Shown here one piece after another: positions 62,387 through 64,000 of a stretch of DNA of 64,000 nt. Within the stretch, counting starts at the first letter, position 1; every line of letters begins with the position of its first letter. Origin of the DNA: JBPRGG01 sp051418075 (GTDB lineage Bacteria > Bacteroidota > Bacteroidia > Cytophagales > Cyclobacteriaceae); NCBI GenBank assembly GCA_051418075.1, contig JBPRGG010000072.1, forward strand, positions 1 to 64,000. The letters are read 5' to 3'. A program made the position numbers and the translations under genes. The notes beneath the pieces are model-generated. The model saw only the letters and a list, made by a program, of their open reading frames with translations. It made no database searches and had not been told where the DNA came from.

Positions 62387-64000
62387 TTATTCCAGGTCCG
62401 GGATTGGCTGACCTTTAATCCAGGGAGCGCCAGCCTTTTCCAGTTTTTGTTCCAACTGGGGAATTTCCTGGTTGATTAATTGATTGACCTGCTCTTTTAA
62501 CTGGTTAAAATCCGATTTCGCTATTCGTAAACTTGCCTCATGCATGGGGGTAGGTCCATATGTAGAATAAGCCGTACCATAATAAGCATGGGAGTAACGG
62601 TCCTTCAGGGTGGGACTGCTTTTTTCTCCCACTTCCATTTTTGCTCTGTGTCCATTCAATTGCTGATCCAGATCCATCATTTTCTCTCTTAATTGGTAGA
62701 CTTCCTGATCCAGTTCACCCGGTGCTTCCAGAGAACGGGATATTACTAACTGCATGGCATTGATCTTCTTCAATTGCTGGCTGATGACCTGTGACAAGGC
62801 ACCTGAAGCCCGGCTAAATGCTTCCAGTTCGCGCCAGAATTGTGCCGCCTGCTGTGGACTGGATCCTGGCAAAGCGCCATCTCTGAGTTTTACTAGTTCA
62901 AACTCCATGGGTGCTGATAAATTTGTGATTTCCCCATCAATTTGTTTGGACAAGGTGACTGTGTATTGACCGGGGGCAGCCATTAAACCTTTTGGTTCAG
63001 GTTGACCTTCTGTCTTCTTCGGTAGATTATCCGGGTCAATTGGGTTGGTAGAAGGATAATGCAGATCCCATGCTACCCTGTGGAAGCCCTTTTTTACCGG
63101 GCCTTCAATTCTTCTGACTACCTTTCCGCTCTGATCTTTAATGGTGAGCCAGATTCTGGGACCCTGTGCCCTTCGTTCTGCTTCCACCTGATCCCAACCA
63201 GGAAAAGGAATATCCTGATCCTGTTTCACCAGTTCTTTTTCCTTTTCTTTCCTGGATTCGGCCAGGGTTTTATATCCATCGGAAAGATAATAAGTAAATA
63301 CAGCCCCAAAAGGTGGATTGGGAGCTGTAAAATAGGCAGCACCCTGGCTTCCCTTCCCTCCGCCGAAATCCAGTACGGGTTTTGGTACGTACCACCAGGA
63401 TTTGCGGGTGGGGAATAAGGTGGCTTCCTGTTTTAGTTGATCTTCAGATATTTGTCTTAAGGGACTATAATCATCAAAAATATAAAAGCCACGGCCAAAG
63501 GATGCACCTACCAGGTCATTTTCTCTTTTATGAATGGCCAGGTCCCGGAAAGATATTGTAGGTACTCCTCCGGTTAACTTTTGCCAGCGATCTCCACCAT
63601 TTACAGTGAAATAAATACCGAATTCGGTGGCGGCAAATAATAACTCTGGCTTGACATGATCCTGTACCAGCCGCCAAATCAGGGTACGGTCGGGAATATT
63701 GGAATCAATTGATTTCCAGCTTTTCCCTTTATCTGTACTTTTATAAAGATAGGGTTTAAAATCTCCGTATTTATGGTTGTCCAGGGCCACATAAACCGTA
63801 TTTTCATCAAACAGGTCTGCTTTGATGTCATTGACAAACGCTGTTGCCGGCACACCAGGCAACTTGTTAACCTCTATTTTGCGCCAGTTGGCCCCTCCGT
63901 CTTCGGTAACCTGAATCAGACCATCATCAGTACCGGCATAAATCAACCCTTCCTGAAGAGGAGATTCGGCCAGTGAGGTAATGGTGTTGTAATTAGACAT
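62387..64000 (-). CDS. Sortilin/VPS10-like beta-propeller protein, 5' end cut by window
   Basis: The last 537 residues of a larger protein. The window ends at a Met codon, which is probably internal. The N-terminal visible part has BNR/Asp-box-like propeller motifs (AGTDDGLIQVTEDGGANW, YKSTDKGKSW, FAATEFGIYFTVNGGDRW), as in exo-sialidase and VPS10/sortilin-like proteins. The rest is a helical C-terminal extension with Gln/Glu-rich helices (about 380-537) and a beta-rich part about 265-365. Proteins of this type in Bacteroidota are secreted, often annotated as glycosyl hydrolase-like. No catalytic activity is shown. Confidence 0.8.
   Translation of the reverse strand: MSNYNTITSLAESPLQEGLIYAGTDDGLIQVTEDGGANWRKIEVNKLPGVPATAFVNDIKADLFDENTVYVALDNHKYGDFKPYLYKSTDKGKSWKSIDSNIPDRTLIWRLVQDHVKPELLFAATEFGIYFTVNGGDRWQKLTGGVPTISFRDLAIHKRENDLVGASFGRGFYIFDDYSPLRQISEDQLKQEATLFPTRKSWWYVPKPVLDFGGGKGSQGAAYFTAPNPPFGAVFTYYLSDGYKTLAESRKEKEKELVKQDQDIPFPGWDQVEAERRAQGPRIWLTIKDQSGKVVRRIEGPVKKGFHRVAWDLHYPSTNPIDPDNLPKKTEGQPEPKGLMAAPGQYTVTLSKQIDGEITNLSAPMEFELVKLRDGALPGSSPQQAAQFWRELEAFSRASGALSQVISQQLKKINAMQLVISRSLEAPGELDQEVYQLREKMMDLDQQLNGHRAKMEVGEKSSPTLKDRYSHAYYGTAYSTYGPTPMHEASLRIAKSDFNQLKEQVNQLINQEIPQLEQKLEKAGAPWIKGQPIPDLE

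Noticed and set aside
1..64000. Prophage, insertion sequence, CRISPR-Cas or toxin-antitoxin locus
   Set aside because: No transposase, integrase, phage structural, cas or recognisable toxin gene is present; the few relic-like spacers are too short to call.

Overview
The window is a chromosomal segment of a Bacteroidota bacterium, most likely of the Cytophagia/Cytophagales type. The evidence is moderately AT-rich DNA, very weak Shine-Dalgarno signals, promoter boxes of the Bacteroidota form (TTG - about 20 nt - TAnnTTTG), the gene order rplM-rpsI-rpsB-tsf and tig-clpP-clpX, and family content such as triple-BON proteins, DUF5060 proteins, Tat-exported Gfo/Idh oxidoreductases, a SpoIIE phosphatase with TPRs, and an HEXXH-type M49 peptidase. 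I see no rRNA, CRISPR array, intact insertion sequence or prophage. One tRNA, tRNA-Leu(UAG), is present.

Layout. 1-10 kb: the 3' part of a GH2 glycosidase, a small secreted protein, two tandem triple-BON proteins, a large curlin-repeat protein, rlmN, a thioesterase, cstA and a PRC-barrel protein. 10-18.6 kb: clpB with a nested inverted repeat upstream, a TPR/SpoIIE phosphatase, an M49-like lipoprotein, a YhdH/AcuI-type reductase and a GNAT enzyme. 18.9-26.3 kb, all on the minus strand: ribosomal genes and tsf, an RluA-type pseudouridine synthase, a PhoR/PhoB-like pair, a DUF3108 protein and an HEXXH aminopeptidase-like protein. 26.6-29 kb: recA and a lone MacB-type permease. 29-35.6 kb: a polysaccharide-degradation locus with a secreted VOC protein, a DUF5060 lipoprotein, a sulfatase and a heparinase-like lyase. 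35.7-45.6 kb: queD-lpxB, tig-clpP-clpX, tRNA-Leu, the (p)ppGpp synthetase/hydrolase, and fur-STAS-purA with overlapping genes. 45.7-49.6 kb: a PD40 protein, an ECF sigma factor, a small membrane protein, a Spy-like protein and an outer-membrane barrel-like protein. 49.8-52.3 kb: xseA-xseB and meaB. 52.4-56.2 kb: a three-gene operon whose products all carry twin-arginine signals, preceded by a near-consensus Fur box. 56.4-64 kb: a 1965-residue multi-PAS hybrid kinase and the 3' part of a sortilin-like propeller protein.

Working together. Much of the window is housekeeping: translation, protein quality control (ClpB, ClpXP, trigger factor), recombination and repair (RecA, exonuclease VII), and the stringent response. 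The accessory part is about the cell surface and carbohydrates: a functional-amyloid candidate, a sulfated-glycan locus without SusC/SusD, and an exported oxidoreductase/isomerase/enolase-superfamily cassette. No single gene set is clearly a new system. The most unusual items are the Tat cassette with its Fur-box-like site, the 42-unit curlin-type protein, the ECF sigma operon with a secreted cargo, and the clpB upstream palindrome.
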